Assembly: GCA_018971185.1 (NCBI GenBank)
Contig: JAGXBH010000009.1
Span: forward strand, 1 to 60,155
Direction: 5' to 3'
Length of the DNA: 60,155 nt
From: Acidobacteriota bacterium
GTDB lineage: Bacteria > Actinomycetota > Acidimicrobiia > Acidimicrobiales > RAAP-2
Positions within the stretch are counted from its first letter, which is position 1; each line of letters opens with the position of its first letter. The translations under genes were made by a program, and so were the position numbers. This document shows, one piece after another, positions 24,395 through 33,871 of the stretch. The notes beneath the pieces are model-generated. The model did no database searches. It saw only the letters and a program-made list of their open reading frames with translations, and had not been told where the DNA came from.

Positions 24395-26862
24395 CAGACG
24401 ATGACGTTGACGAGACGCGGGGGACGCGCCACCACGCGCTGGGGCGTCGCGCCGGCCAACGTCGTCACCACTTCGGGCGCGGCGAGGGCCGCCGCGGCCG
24501 CGTCGCCCTCGCTCAGGTCGGGGCTCACCTCGAGGCGCGCGCGGATCTTTCCGTTCACCTGCACCACCATCACGACGCTCGCGTGGGCCACCAGGGCGGG
24601 ATCGGCCACCGGCCAACTCGTCGCGTGCACCGAGGGCTCGCCCGGGTGACGCTCCTCCCAGAGCTCGGCCGTGACGTGCGGGGCCATCGGGGCGAGCAGG
24701 CGCAGCATCAGGTCCATCGACTCCTCGAGCGTGGCGAGGTGGGCCCCCTCGGGCCGTCGCGCCCAGCGCGAGAGGGTGTTGAGCAACTCCATCAGGGCGG
24801 CGACCGCCGTATTGAAGCTCCAACCCTCCATCGCGCTCGTCACCTTGGCGATGGTGCGATGCACCTCGCGGCGCACCTCCTCGTCCTCGGGGGTGAATTC
24901 GTCGTGGAAGAAGCACTCGTCGTGGTGCGCCAGGCGATAGACGCGGTCGACGAAGCGAGCACAGCCCTCGATCATGTCCTCGGTCTGCGCGGTCCAGTCG
25001 ACGTCGTCCTCGGGGGGGCCCACGAACAGGTGGAAGAGGCGCAACCCGTCGGCCCCCACCGTGTCGTAGTACTTCTCGGGCGCGATGAGGTTGCCCTTGG
25101 ACTTGGACATCTTCGAGCCGTCCAGGCGGATCATGCCCTGGGTGAAGAGGCGCTTGAAGGGCTCGCGCGGCAAGCCGGGGGCCAGGCCGATGTCGATGAG
25201 CGCCTTGAGGTAGAAGCGGGCGTAGAGCAGGTGCAGGATCGCGTGCTCGATACCGCCGATGTACTGGTCGACCGGCATCCACTTGGCGGCCTGCACCGGA
25301 TCGAACGCCATCCCCGGCGTGAAGGGGTCGGCGTAGCGCAGGAAGTACCACGAGGAGTCGGTGAAGGTGTCCATCGTGTCGGCCTCGCGGCGCGCCGGGC
25401 GGCCGCAGGTCGGGCACGACGTGTCGCGGAAGCCCTCGTGGGTCGCGAGGGGCGACTGCCCCGACTGGTCCATCACGACGTCGTCGGGGGCCACGATGGG
25501 CAGCTGATCGAGCGGCACCGCGACGATGCCGTCGACGTCGCAGTAGACGACCGGTATCGGGCATCCCCAGAAGCGCTGGCGCGAGACCAGCCAGTCGCGC
25601 AGGCGGTAGTTGACCTTGCGCTCACCACGCGCGTGCGCGACCAAGAACGCGGTCGCCGCCTCCTTGGCCGATGCGACGTCCATCCCGTCCATGAAGCCCG
25701 AGTTGATGTGGGGGCCCTCCCCGGCGTAGGGGCCCTCCCCGTGGTCCGCGGGGGGCTCGACGGTGCGCACGACCGGCAGCTCGTGCACGCGGGCGAAGGC
25801 GAAGTCGCGCTCGTCCTCGGCGGGCACCGCCATGATGGCGCCCGTCCCGTAGGTGCCGAGCACGTAGTCCGCCACGTACACCGGCACCGGCTGGGCGCTG
25901 AAGGGATTGGTCACGTAGCTGCCCGTGAAGGCGCCGCGCTTCTCCAGGCCCGCTCCGGCGTCCGAGGACGCGGTGCGCTCGAGCTCACTGGCCGAACGCG
26001 CCCGCTCGACCAGCTCACGCACCTCGTCGCGATGGTCCACGGTGGTCAATTCCTCGAGCATCGGGTGCTCGGGCGCCACGACGGCGTAGGTGACGCCGAA
26101 GCCCGTGTCGGGCCGGGTCGTGAAGACGCGCAGGCCGCGGGCGGGGTCCTCGACGAGGGGTAGGTCGAACTCGACGCCCTCGCTGCGGCCGATCCAGTTG
26201 CGCTGCATCGTCTTCACCCGCTCGGGCCACTCGAGGTCGTCGACGTCGTTGAGCAGTTGCTCGGCGTAGTCGGTGATCTTGAAGAACCACTGCTCGAGCT
26301 CGCGTCGCTCCACGAGGTCGCCGGAGCGGTCACACGTGCCGTCGGGGTTCACCTGCTCGTTGGCGAGCACGGTGGCGCAACCGGGGCACCAGTTGACCGG
26401 CGCGAGCGCGCGGTAGGCCAGCCCGGCCTCTAGGAACTTGAGGAAGATCGTCTGGGCCCACTTCATGTAGGCGGGGTCGTGGGAGTAGACCTCGCGGCGC
26501 CAGTCGAAGACCGCACCGAGACGCTGCACCGAGGACTTGAGCTCGGCCATGCGCGCCTCGGTGAACAGTCGCGGGTGGCTGCCGGCCTTGATCGCGGCGT
26601 TCTCGGCCGGGAGCCCGAAGGAGTCGAAGCCGAAGGGTGAGAGGACCGCCTTGCCGTGCATGGTCTGGTAGCGGACCACCAGGTCACCGAAGGTGTAGTT
26701 GCGGATGTGCCCCTGGTGCGCCGCGCCCGAGGGGTAGGGGTACATGCACAGGGCGTAGAAGCGCTCGCGCTCGTCGTCGTTGTCGACCTCGTAGGTGCCC
26801 TCGTCGCGCCAGCGGGCTTGCCATTTCTTCTCCACTGCACTCACGTCAAAGGGGCGGGCCAT
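24394..26862 (-). CDS. leuS: Leucyl-tRNA synthetase
   Basis: An 822-residue class I synthetase that charges tRNA-Leu. The N-terminal signature is YPSGAAHQGHIRNYTFGD (HxGH at about residues 49-52), the editing CP1 domain contains VFTTRPDTGFGVTYAVVAPEHP, and MIRLDGSKMSKSKGN carries the KMSKS loop. The anticodon-binding and C-terminal domains are complete, ending with the VVQVNGKIRARLEV motif. Start ATG at 26862; length and order of domains are standard. Downstream it is coupled to the metallopeptidase gene. Confidence 0.97.
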   Translation of the reverse strand: MARPFDVSAVEKKWQARWRDEGTYEVDNDDERERFYALCMYPYPSGAAHQGHIRNYTFGDLVVRYQTMHGKAVLSPFGFDSFGLPAENAAIKAGSHPRLFTEARMAELKSSVQRLGAVFDWRREVYSHDPAYMKWAQTIFLKFLEAGLAYRALAPVNWCPGCATVLANEQVNPDGTCDRSGDLVERRELEQWFFKITDYAEQLLNDVDDLEWPERVKTMQRNWIGRSEGVEFDLPLVEDPARGLRVFTTRPDTGFGVTYAVVAPEHPMLEELTTVDHRDEVRELVERARSASELERTASSDAGAGLEKRGAFTGSYVTNPFSAQPVPVYVADYVLGTYGTGAIMAVPAEDERDFAFARVHELPVVRTVEPPADHGEGPYAGEGPHINSGFMDGMDVASAKEAATAFLVAHARGERKVNYRLRDWLVSRQRFWGCPIPVVYCDVDGIVAVPLDQLPIVAPDDVVMDQSGQSPLATHEGFRDTSCPTCGRPARREADTMDTFTDSSWYFLRYADPFTPGMAFDPVQAAKWMPVDQYIGGIEHAILHLLYARFYLKALIDIGLAPGLPREPFKRLFTQGMIRLDGSKMSKSKGNLIAPEKYYDTVGADGLRLFHLFVGPPEDDVDWTAQTEDMIEGCARFVDRVYRLAHHDECFFHDEFTPEDEEVRREVHRTIAKVTSAMEGWSFNTAVAALMELLNTLSRWARRPEGAHLATLEESMDLMLRLLAPMAPHVTAELWEERHPGEPSVHATSWPVADPALVAHASVVMVVQVNGKIRARLEVSPDLSEGDAAAAALAAPEVVTTLAGATPQRVVARPPRLVNVIV

Positions 26863-26924
26863 CCTCCCAGTTTAGAGGGGGTCGTCAGAGGGGGCCGTCG
26901 CATCGCGCGCGACGACGCGAGGGG

Positions 26925-29504
26925 TCACGACGCGAAGTTGACCGTTTGCGTGGCCACGAAGTTCGCCGAGGACGTCGCGACGTTCACGCCGTAGGCGCCC
27001 GGGACCACGGCCAAGGAACGACCGTTGAACGAGGTGAAGGCGCTACGCGCGAGGTCGATCACGACGTGGTGGGTCGCGTGGATCCCGAGCGCCACGCTCG
27101 CGAAGCCGCGCAGCTGACTCGGGGGTTCGCCGAGGCCCGAGGGGTACGAGACGTAGACCTCGACCACGTCGACGCCGGGGCGCGCGCCGGTGTTGGTGAC
27201 GTCGAGCGACACCCGCACGCCGCCCCCGGCGCGAGAGACCGCGACCCGCGACCAGGCGAAGGAGGTGTAGCTCAGCCCGTAGCCGAAGGGGTAGGCCGGC
27301 GTGACGTTGTTCGCCTGGTACCAGCGATACCCCAGGGCGCTGAGCCCGGCGAAGTTCACGACGCCGTTCCTCCCCGGATACTGCGCGGCGTCGGCGGCGG
27401 GGGTCTGCCAGGTCGAGCCCGGCATCGTCACCGGGAGCCGGCCCGAAGGGTCGACCACCCCCGCGAGCACCTGGGCCATGGCGGGCGCCGCCATCTGCCC
27501 GCCGTACCAGGCCTCGACGATGCCGGCGACCTTGGACTTCCAGGGCATCACCACCGGCCCCCCGGTGTTGAGCACCACCACGGTGCGCGGGTTCGCCGCG
27601 GCCACCGCCGAGATCAGCGCGTTCAGTGACCCGGGCAGGAGGAGCGAGTTCTGGTCCGCCCCCTCGGTCAGGAGGTTGCTCGCGAAGACGACCGCGGTGT
27701 GGGCCCGCCGCGCGGCCGCCACCGCCGCGTTGATCTCGGGCTGGACGTAGTCGATGCCGAAACGCGGTTGGGTCGCGGCGTTGAGGGAGAACCACTGGGC
27801 GCTCAACGTGTAGCTCTGGCCCGCGCGCAGTCGCACCGAGGTGGACTGGGGGAAGGGCCCGTGCACGCCGCGGTCGGCGAGGACGACGTGTCCGTTCATG
27901 CTCAGCCAGGTGTCGCCCACGTCCTCGAGGCCGAGCGCGTAGGTGCCGGTGCGCTCGGCGCGGAAGGTCACCGTCCAGTGGCTCCAGCCCTCCCCGGTGC
28001 CCGGCGACGTCGCGGTGAGCGCCGCCGGGGTCACCTGGGCGGCGTAGTCGATCGCCAGGTCGGCCTTGCCCGGTTCGCCGTGCAGGGTGATCGGCAATTC
28101 CTTCAGCGGCGCCGAGCCCGCCGTGATGTCGGTGATCTTGAGCGGGTCGTACTCGATCCCGCTCAGCCCCCCGGCGGAGTAGGAGATGTGGACGTGGCGC
28201 AGGACCTTGCGCAGGGCCGCGAGCGGGGTCTCGAGGGACGACGCGTGCACGCCCGAGCTCCCACCGCCGCGCGTGGTGACCCCGGTGCGCGCGTCGACGC
28301 CGATGACGGCGAGGGAGCCCGCATTGGCGAGGGGCAGGACGTGATCGGCGTTCTTGAGCAGCACGATACCCTGACGCGCCGCGCGCAGGGCCACGTTGAG
28401 GTGGGCCACGCTCGTGGCCCTCGCGCTGAGCGCCAGGCTACGCGGGCGGTTCACCAGTCCGTAGGCGAACATCTCGGTCAGCACCGAGGCCACCGCGTGG
28501 CGCAGCACCGCGACGCGCAGCGCCCCCGAGGAGAGACCGGCGAGCACCTGGGCGGGGGTGGCGGGTTTGATCAGGCTGAGGCCGGTGCGAAAGGCGCCGA
28601 CCGGCGCGGTCACCGCGTTGTAGTCACTGCGCACGAAGCCGTGGAACCCCCACGACTTCAAGGTGGCGTAGAGCCAAGGACTCGAACACGTGTTGCGTCC
28701 GTTCACCGCGCCCATGGCGCACATGATCGAGGCCACGTGCGCCTGGGTCACGGCCGCGCGAAAGGGCAGGTCGTAGATCTCCGCCAGCGCGCGTCGCGAC
28801 ACCAGCTGATCGATCCGCGCCCGACCGTTCTCCTGGGTGTAGGCGCCCAGGTGCTTGGCCTGGGCCATGACGCCGGTCGACTGGATGCCGCGGATCGCCG
28901 CGACGCCCATGGCGCCCGCCAGGTAGGGGTCCTCACCATAGGTCTCGAAGGCGCGACCGCTCAAGGGCGAGCGGATGAGGTTGAGATCGGGCGCCTGCAG
29001 GACGTCGTAGCCCTTGGTCAGCGCCTCCTGGGCCATCGCGAAGCCGACCTGGCGCGCGGTGGCGGTGTTGAAGCTGGCGGCCACCGCCAGTTCGCTCGGG
29101 AATTGGGTCACGCCGAGCGCGTTGGCCCCCACGCCGCTCGGCCCGTCCACCAGGGTCAACTCGGGGACGCAGAGTCGCGGGACGCCGATGTTGAAGTTCT
29201 CGATGCCCGCACCGGTCTGGAGCACCACGAAGTTGGCGAGCTCGTCGGGCGTCATGCGCGCCGCCACCTGGGCGGCCCACTGCGACGCCGTGCCGTGGTG
29301 CTGGAGACTCTCGCCGATCCAGGGACACTGCGCACTGGGCGACACCGCGACGTGCGACGCCGACGACGCGCCGACTGACGGGGTGAACATGGGCGCCAGG
29401 GGGGCGAGCAACGCGATGACCAAGGTCGACTGGGCGACGCGGCGACGGTGCGAGATGCGGCGACGCGACGACGTCACCGACACGTCACGCGGTCCTGAGG
29501 TCAT
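26925..29504 (-). CDS. Secreted GH3-family glycosidase (paralogue 1)
   Basis: An 859-residue exported glycoside hydrolase family 3 enzyme. A long basic N-region (RRRISHRRR) precedes a hydrophobic signal segment. The N-terminal barrel includes LTLVDGPSGVG, FETYGEDPYLAG, AQAKHLGAYTQENGRA and the nucleophile motif FVRSDYNAV (canonical SDW becomes SDY). The second domain contains LLTEGADQNSLLLPG, with the candidate acid/base Glu, and an embedded PA14-like module (GTYALGLEDVGDTWLSMNG). A C-terminal fibronectin-III-like domain ends the protein. ATG at 29504 follows AGGAAAGG. Paralogue 2 lies immediately upstream in tandem. Substrate unknown; beta-glucosidase is the family's commonest role. Confidence 0.9.
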   Translation of the reverse strand: MTSGPRDVSVTSSRRRISHRRRVAQSTLVIALLAPLAPMFTPSVGASSASHVAVSPSAQCPWIGESLQHHGTASQWAAQVAARMTPDELANFVVLQTGAGIENFNIGVPRLCVPELTLVDGPSGVGANALGVTQFPSELAVAASFNTATARQVGFAMAQEALTKGYDVLQAPDLNLIRSPLSGRAFETYGEDPYLAGAMGVAAIRGIQSTGVMAQAKHLGAYTQENGRARIDQLVSRRALAEIYDLPFRAAVTQAHVASIMCAMGAVNGRNTCSSPWLYATLKSWGFHGFVRSDYNAVTAPVGAFRTGLSLIKPATPAQVLAGLSSGALRVAVLRHAVASVLTEMFAYGLVNRPRSLALSARATSVAHLNVALRAARQGIVLLKNADHVLPLANAGSLAVIGVDARTGVTTRGGGSSGVHASSLETPLAALRKVLRHVHISYSAGGLSGIEYDPLKITDITAGSAPLKELPITLHGEPGKADLAIDYAAQVTPAALTATSPGTGEGWSHWTVTFRAERTGTYALGLEDVGDTWLSMNGHVVLADRGVHGPFPQSTSVRLRAGQSYTLSAQWFSLNAATQPRFGIDYVQPEINAAVAAARRAHTAVVFASNLLTEGADQNSLLLPGSLNALISAVAAANPRTVVVLNTGGPVVMPWKSKVAGIVEAWYGGQMAAPAMAQVLAGVVDPSGRLPVTMPGSTWQTPAADAAQYPGRNGVVNFAGLSALGYRWYQANNVTPAYPFGYGLSYTSFAWSRVAVSRAGGGVRVSLDVTNTGARPGVDVVEVYVSYPSGLGEPPSQLRGFASVALGIHATHHVVIDLARSAFTSFNGRSLAVVPGAYGVNVATSSANFVATQTVNFAS

Positions 29505-29546
29505 CGCTGTGGTCCCTTTCCTCGCCCCGGTCGGCAGTTCACGCCG

Positions 29547-29567
29547 ATCCTGGCGGTGGGCCAGGAT
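29547..29567. promoter_or_regulatory. Perfect palindrome upstream of GH3 paralogue 1
   Basis: Eight-bp arms ATCCTGGC and GCCAGGAT flank a five-base centre, about 45 bases before the start codon. It can form a 5'-UTR hairpin or serve as an operator. It differs in sequence from the palindrome upstream of GH3 paralogue 2. Confidence 0.5.
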
Positions 29568-29744
29568 ATGCCAGCATCTGTGAAATGGATTAAAAATCCC
29601 TGTGGTCTCGCATAAGAATTCGCTCATCCCGGGCTTATGGCGTCGCGCGACGAACACTTACCGAAGTTCGAGAGATCGCTCCCATCGACGCCACGCGAGA
29701 CGACGGCGTGACGACGCGCGCACGAGGTGGGGCGTCGGCCCGGA

Positions 29745-32390
29745 CTACTTGAGCTGGACCGTCTGACTGGCGACGAGGTTCACGCAGGAGGTGCCGACGG
29801 AGACGGTGTAGGCGCCCGAGGCGAGGAGCATGGTGCGCGCCCCGGCGAAGGTGAAGTCAGAGGTGGGCAGGTCGATCACCACGTGGCGCGTCGCGCCCGG
29901 GGCGAGTTGCACCTTCGCGAAACCGCGTAACTGCTCGGGAGGCTCGCCGGCCGCCGGCGGGTACGCCACGTAGACCTCGACCACGTCGGAGCCGGCGCGT
30001 CGCCCCGTGTTGAGGACGTCGAGGGTCACGCGCACGCCCTTCGAGGTGCGCGTCACCTGGGTGTTGGACCAGCGGTAGGTGCTGTAGCTCAGCCCGTAGC
30101 CGAAGGGGTAGGCCGCGGCGACCTGGTTCGACTGGTACCACCGGTATCCGATGTCGTTCAGCGCTCCGAAGTTCACCACACCGTGTTGTCCGGGGAACTG
30201 CGTGACCGCCGCGGCCACGCTCGCCTGGGCCGAGGCCGGCATCGTGAGCGGCAGTCGTCCCGTCGCGTCCACCGCACCGGTCAGCACCTGGGCGATGGCC
30301 TGGCCCCCCTGCTCTCCGGGGTACCACGCCTCGACCACGCCCTCCACCTTCGCGCGCCACGGCGTCAGGACCGGACCGCCGGTGTTGAGCACGACCACGG
30401 TGCGCGGGTTGACCGCGGCCACCGCCTCGATCAGGGCGTCCAAGTCACCCTGCAACGAGAGCGAGGGCATGTCGGCGCCCTCGGTCAGGAGGTTGCTCGC
30501 GAAGACCACCGCGACGCGCGCCTTCTTCGCCGCGGACACCGCGGCGTTGATCTGGGGCTGGACGAAGTCGATGCCGAATCGCGGCGTCACCTTGGCGTCC
30601 AGGGCGAACCAGCGCGCCTGGACCGTGTAGGACTTCCCCGCCGTCCGTCGCACCGAGGTCGAGAGCGGGTAGGGGCCGTGGATGCCGCGATCGGCCATGA
30701 CAGTGGCACCGTTGAGGGTCAACCAGGTGTCGCCGATGTCCTCCATGCCGAGAACGTACGTTCCGCTCCTCTTCGCGACGAAGGTGACGTCCCAACTGCT
30801 CCAGCCCTCACCGGTCCCCGGGGTGGTCGCCGTCAGCGCGGCGGGCGTGACGGCTTTGGCGTAGTCGATGGCGATGTCTCCCTTGCCGGCCTCGCCCGGG
30901 GACGTGATCGGCACCTCCGACGGCGGGGCCTTGCCCGCGGTGATGTCCGAGGCGTTCAGGGGATCGAACTCGAGTCCCGGCAGTCCCCCCGGGGAATAGG
31001 TGATCCGCGTACGGGGCAACTGGGAACGGAGTGCGGCGAGTGGGGTACCCAACTTCGAGGCGTGCACCCCGGAGCTGCCGCCGCCGCGGGTGGTGACCGC
31101 ATCGTAGGCGTCGACACCGATCACGGCCAAGGATGGGAGGTTCTGCGCCAGTGGCAGGACGTCGGCGTTGTTCTGCAACAAAACGATGCTCTGGCGCGCC
31201 GCGGCCAGGGCGACGTTCTCGTGGGCCGGCGAGGTCGCCACCGCACCCAGTCGCAGCGTACGGGGGTGGGCGCTGATGAGGCCGAAGGCGAACATCTCGG
31301 TCAGCACCGCCGTGACCGCGCGACGTAGCGCCGCGACGTGAAGACTCCTCTGGGACACCAGCGCGGAGATCTGCGCGACGCTCGCCGGTTTGATCAGACT
31401 CATGCCGGCGTTGAAGGCCGGAGCGGGTAGTTCGACGGCGGCGTAATCACTGCGCACGAAGCCCGCGAACCCCCACGCCTTGAGGGTGGCGTAGATCGAG
31501 GGCGACGAACAGGTGTTGACGCCGTTGACGCTACCCATCGCGCACATGATCGAGGCCACGTGCGCGGTGCGCACCGCGGCGGCGAAGGGCGCGTCGTAGA
31601 TCTCGGCCATCGACCGCGCACTGACCACCTGGTCGAGCCGCGCCCGCGCGTTCTCCTGGGTATAGGCACCCAGATGCTTGGCCTGCGCCATCACGCCCGT
31701 CGACTGGATACCCTCGATCGCCGCCACGCCCATGGCGCTCGCCAGGTAGGGGTCCTCGCCGTAGGTCTCGAAGGCGCGACCACTCATCGGCGAACGCACC
31801 AGATTGAGGTCGGGACCCTGCAGGACGTCGAAGCCCTTGGTCAACGCCTCTTGTCCCATGGCGCGACCCACGATCTTGGCCGTCGAGGGATTGAAGGTGG
31901 CGGCGACCGATATCTCACTGGGGAACTGCGTCACGCCGGTGAGGTTGCCCGCGACGCCGTTGGGGCCGTCGGTGAGCGTCAGCGCGGGCACGCAGAGTCT
32001 CGGCACGCCCACGTTGATGTTCTCGATGGGACCCTTGGCGCTCACCACGACGAAGTTGACGAGTTCCGAGGTGGTCATCCTCGCCGCCACCTCGCTCGCG
32101 AGCACGCTGTCCTTCACGCCGTGACTCTGGCTCTGCTGGATCCACGGGCACGACGACGCGACCGAGGACGACGAGGCTGACGCGACGATCGAGGGCAGGA
32201 GGGCGAGCGAGAGTCCGACGACACCGAGGATGGTCGTCACGACGTGCGTCCAACGCGCGCCGCGACGTCGAGTTGTCCTTGGGTCACCGCCCCGAGGGCC
32301 TTGCGCGACGCCGCACGTGACCGACCTCGAGGAGGCGTACTGCCAGGGAGGAGCCGAAGTGTGCGGCACAGCATTCGAGGCTACGACCAT
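29745..32390 (-). CDS. Secreted GH3-family glycosidase (paralogue 2)
   Basis: An 881-residue paralogue of the gene at 26925, sharing the same plan: signal segment (TTRRRGARWTH then a hydrophobic run), mature start around SSCPWIQQSQ, TLTDGPNGVAGN, FETYGEDPYLAS, AQAKHLGAYTQENARA, nucleophile FVRSDYAAV, NLLTEGADMPSLSLQG and a PA14-like insert GTYVLGMEDIGDTWLTLNG, ending in a fibronectin-III-like domain. The ATG at 32390 is preceded by GGAG at the right distance. The Cys-Pro-Trp-Ile at the mature N-terminus and one or more paired Cys in the barrel are conserved in all three paralogues. A perfect palindrome lies 17 bases upstream. Confidence 0.9.
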   Translation of the reverse strand: MVVASNAVPHTSAPPWQYASSRSVTCGVAQGPRGGDPRTTRRRGARWTHVVTTILGVVGLSLALLPSIVASASSSSVASSCPWIQQSQSHGVKDSVLASEVAARMTTSELVNFVVVSAKGPIENINVGVPRLCVPALTLTDGPNGVAGNLTGVTQFPSEISVAATFNPSTAKIVGRAMGQEALTKGFDVLQGPDLNLVRSPMSGRAFETYGEDPYLASAMGVAAIEGIQSTGVMAQAKHLGAYTQENARARLDQVVSARSMAEIYDAPFAAAVRTAHVASIMCAMGSVNGVNTCSSPSIYATLKAWGFAGFVRSDYAAVELPAPAFNAGMSLIKPASVAQISALVSQRSLHVAALRRAVTAVLTEMFAFGLISAHPRTLRLGAVATSPAHENVALAAARQSIVLLQNNADVLPLAQNLPSLAVIGVDAYDAVTTRGGGSSGVHASKLGTPLAALRSQLPRTRITYSPGGLPGLEFDPLNASDITAGKAPPSEVPITSPGEAGKGDIAIDYAKAVTPAALTATTPGTGEGWSSWDVTFVAKRSGTYVLGMEDIGDTWLTLNGATVMADRGIHGPYPLSTSVRRTAGKSYTVQARWFALDAKVTPRFGIDFVQPQINAAVSAAKKARVAVVFASNLLTEGADMPSLSLQGDLDALIEAVAAVNPRTVVVLNTGGPVLTPWRAKVEGVVEAWYPGEQGGQAIAQVLTGAVDATGRLPLTMPASAQASVAAAVTQFPGQHGVVNFGALNDIGYRWYQSNQVAAAYPFGYGLSYSTYRWSNTQVTRTSKGVRVTLDVLNTGRRAGSDVVEVYVAYPPAAGEPPEQLRGFAKVQLAPGATRHVVIDLPTSDFTFAGARTMLLASGAYTVSVGTSCVNLVASQTVQLK

Positions 32391-32406
32391 CGGTCTCCGT
32401 GCACCC

Positions 32407-32430
32407 GATGACCAAGGTCATTTGGTCATC
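32407..32430. promoter_or_regulatory. Perfect 24-bp palindromic operator candidate
   Basis: GATGACCAA and TTGGTCATC are perfect nine-base inverted arms around GGTCAT; internally ATGACC-AA-GGTCAT forms a second, nested palindrome. It lies just upstream of the ribosome site of GH3 paralogue 2, well placed to block transcription. Size and symmetry fit LacI- or TetR/GntR-type sugar repressors (inference), none of which is encoded next to it. Confidence 0.65.
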
Positions 32431-32567
32431 GTCGTCGGCGCTTCGAAGGAGGTTCAGGTGGCGACGAACCGCTCCCGTGCCCACTCCGCGCCCTGCCCGG
32501 TCCGGGGAGGCGCCTCCGTCACCCCAGCGCCCTCGTGACGTATTCTTCTCTGCGACAGGGGGGAAGA

Positions 32568-33266
32568 GTGAGCACACCGACGTTCCTACTCGTACACGGC
32601 GCCTGGCACGGCTCGTGGTGCTGGGAGCGACTGGGCAGTGTCCTCGACGAACGGGGAATCACGTGGGCCGCGCTCGACCTGCCGAGTTCGAACTCCGAGG
32701 ACCCGCGCATCGACCTCGACGCCGACGTGCGCGCGCTGCGTCACTTCAGCGTCGAGCGCGGACCCGTGGTGCTCGTCGCCCACAGTTACGGCGGGGCCGT
32801 CGTCGCCGAGGCCACACCGAAGCTCAGCGAGCTTCGCGGGATCGTCTATCTGGCGGCACTGGTCCCACGTCTCGGCCAGAGTGCGGGTGAGGTAACGCGC
32901 GAGTACGGACGCCGCTCCCCCCTCGACGACGCCATCATCCGCGAGGATGGCCAGCTCCGACTCGATCCGGTACCGGCCTCTCTTGCCCTCTACGGCGACT
33001 GCGACAACGAAACTCGCGAGTGGGCCATCAATAAGGTGACGTCACAGACCCTCGCGAGCTTTCGCACTCCCCGGACGTCGGAGAACATCGCGGTTGCCTC
33101 CACCTACGTCATCTGCCAGCGCGATCAGGCGATCATGCCCGAGGTGCAGGAGCAGATCGCTCAGCGCTGCGATGACATCGTCGAATTCGACAGCGACCAC
33201 TCCCCGTTCCTCTCACACGCCAACGAGTTGGCCGACCTCCTCGAATCCATGAGGTTCAGGGCCTGA
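32568..33266 (+). CDS. Alpha/beta hydrolase
   Basis: A 232-residue alpha/beta-fold hydrolase of the esterase type. FLLVHGAWHGSWCWERL near the start provides the oxyanion-hole HG motif, AHSYGGAVVAEA holds the nucleophile Ser (around residue 71) and DSDHSPFLSHANELADLL holds the catalytic His. It resembles salicylate/plant methylesterase-like bacterial hydrolases, whose substrates are mostly unknown. GTG at 32568 follows GGGGGGAA. It is divergent from the GH3 gene across the palindrome region. Confidence 0.85.
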   Translation: MSTPTFLLVHGAWHGSWCWERLGSVLDERGITWAALDLPSSNSEDPRIDLDADVRALRHFSVERGPVVLVAHSYGGAVVAEATPKLSELRGIVYLAALVPRLGQSAGEVTREYGRRSPLDDAIIREDGQLRLDPVPASLALYGDCDNETREWAINKVTSQTLASFRTPRTSENIAVASTYVICQRDQAIMPEVQEQIAQRCDDIVEFDSDHSPFLSHANELADLLESMRFRA

Positions 33267-33485
33267 CCTCAAATAAGCCCTCAGCCCGTCACGAGGCGAC
33301 CTTCGGCTAAGTCGCATGGACCCCTTCGAAGGGGCGGCACTTCGGTTCAATCTAACGCCGAAAGACGTCCGAGGAGCGCACTTCGCGAGTGATCCGACGA
33401 CTCACAGCTTGAATTGCGAAGCATCCAACGGCGCGGCCGTGGATTTCCTTCAACCTGACGTGCCTGCTAGCATCGTTGTTCCTTC

Positions 33486-33558
33486 GGGGGTATAGCTCAG
33501 CTGGTAGAGCACTTGCATGGCATGCAAGGGGTCAGGGGTTCGAATCCCCTTACCTCCA
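33486..33558 (+). tRNA. tRNA-Ala (GGC anticodon)
   Basis: A complete cloverleaf: acceptor GGGGGTA/TACCTCC (one G-T pair), D arm with GCTC/GAGC, anticodon arm CTTGC-ATGGCAT-GCAAG giving anticodon GGC, variable GGGTC, T arm AGGGG-TTCGAAT-CCCCT and discriminator A at 33558. CCA is not encoded. A TAGCAT box lies 12 bases upstream. The accessory region starts directly after it. Confidence 0.96.
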
Positions 33559-33871
33559 CTCGGGGCCCAGCATCTCAGAGGCAGCTAACCAACTGCGGAC
33601 CGATAGTGCTGAGGTATCCGGTTCTAGGGAGAAATCCCCCCTTCCAACATTGACGTGGGCGTGCGCGCAAAGGCTACATCGTCCCTGACATTGAAGGCGT
33701 CGTACGACGGTAGTCCCTCTTGTGTCCCTCAAGGTCTACCGAAGAATCACGATGTCGAGGAACAGACGATTCGCGGCAATTGACGTTGATGATTCGTGTG
33801 GACTAACGGCCTAGCCCTTCACCATTGTTCTTCTCGCGATTGTGAATGTTGCGTGTGTTGCTTGGAGAGTT
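33559..33871. other. Non-coding stretch after tRNA-Ala
   Basis: About 310 bases of lower GC with no frame I would call a gene. I looked for a second copy of the tRNA 3' end as an attachment-site partner and did not see one in the window. Confidence 0.5.

Noticed and set aside
24361..26163. 600-codon plus-strand frame opposite leuS
   Set aside because: High third-position GC on the leuS strand opens the complementary frame; no domain similarity is visible.
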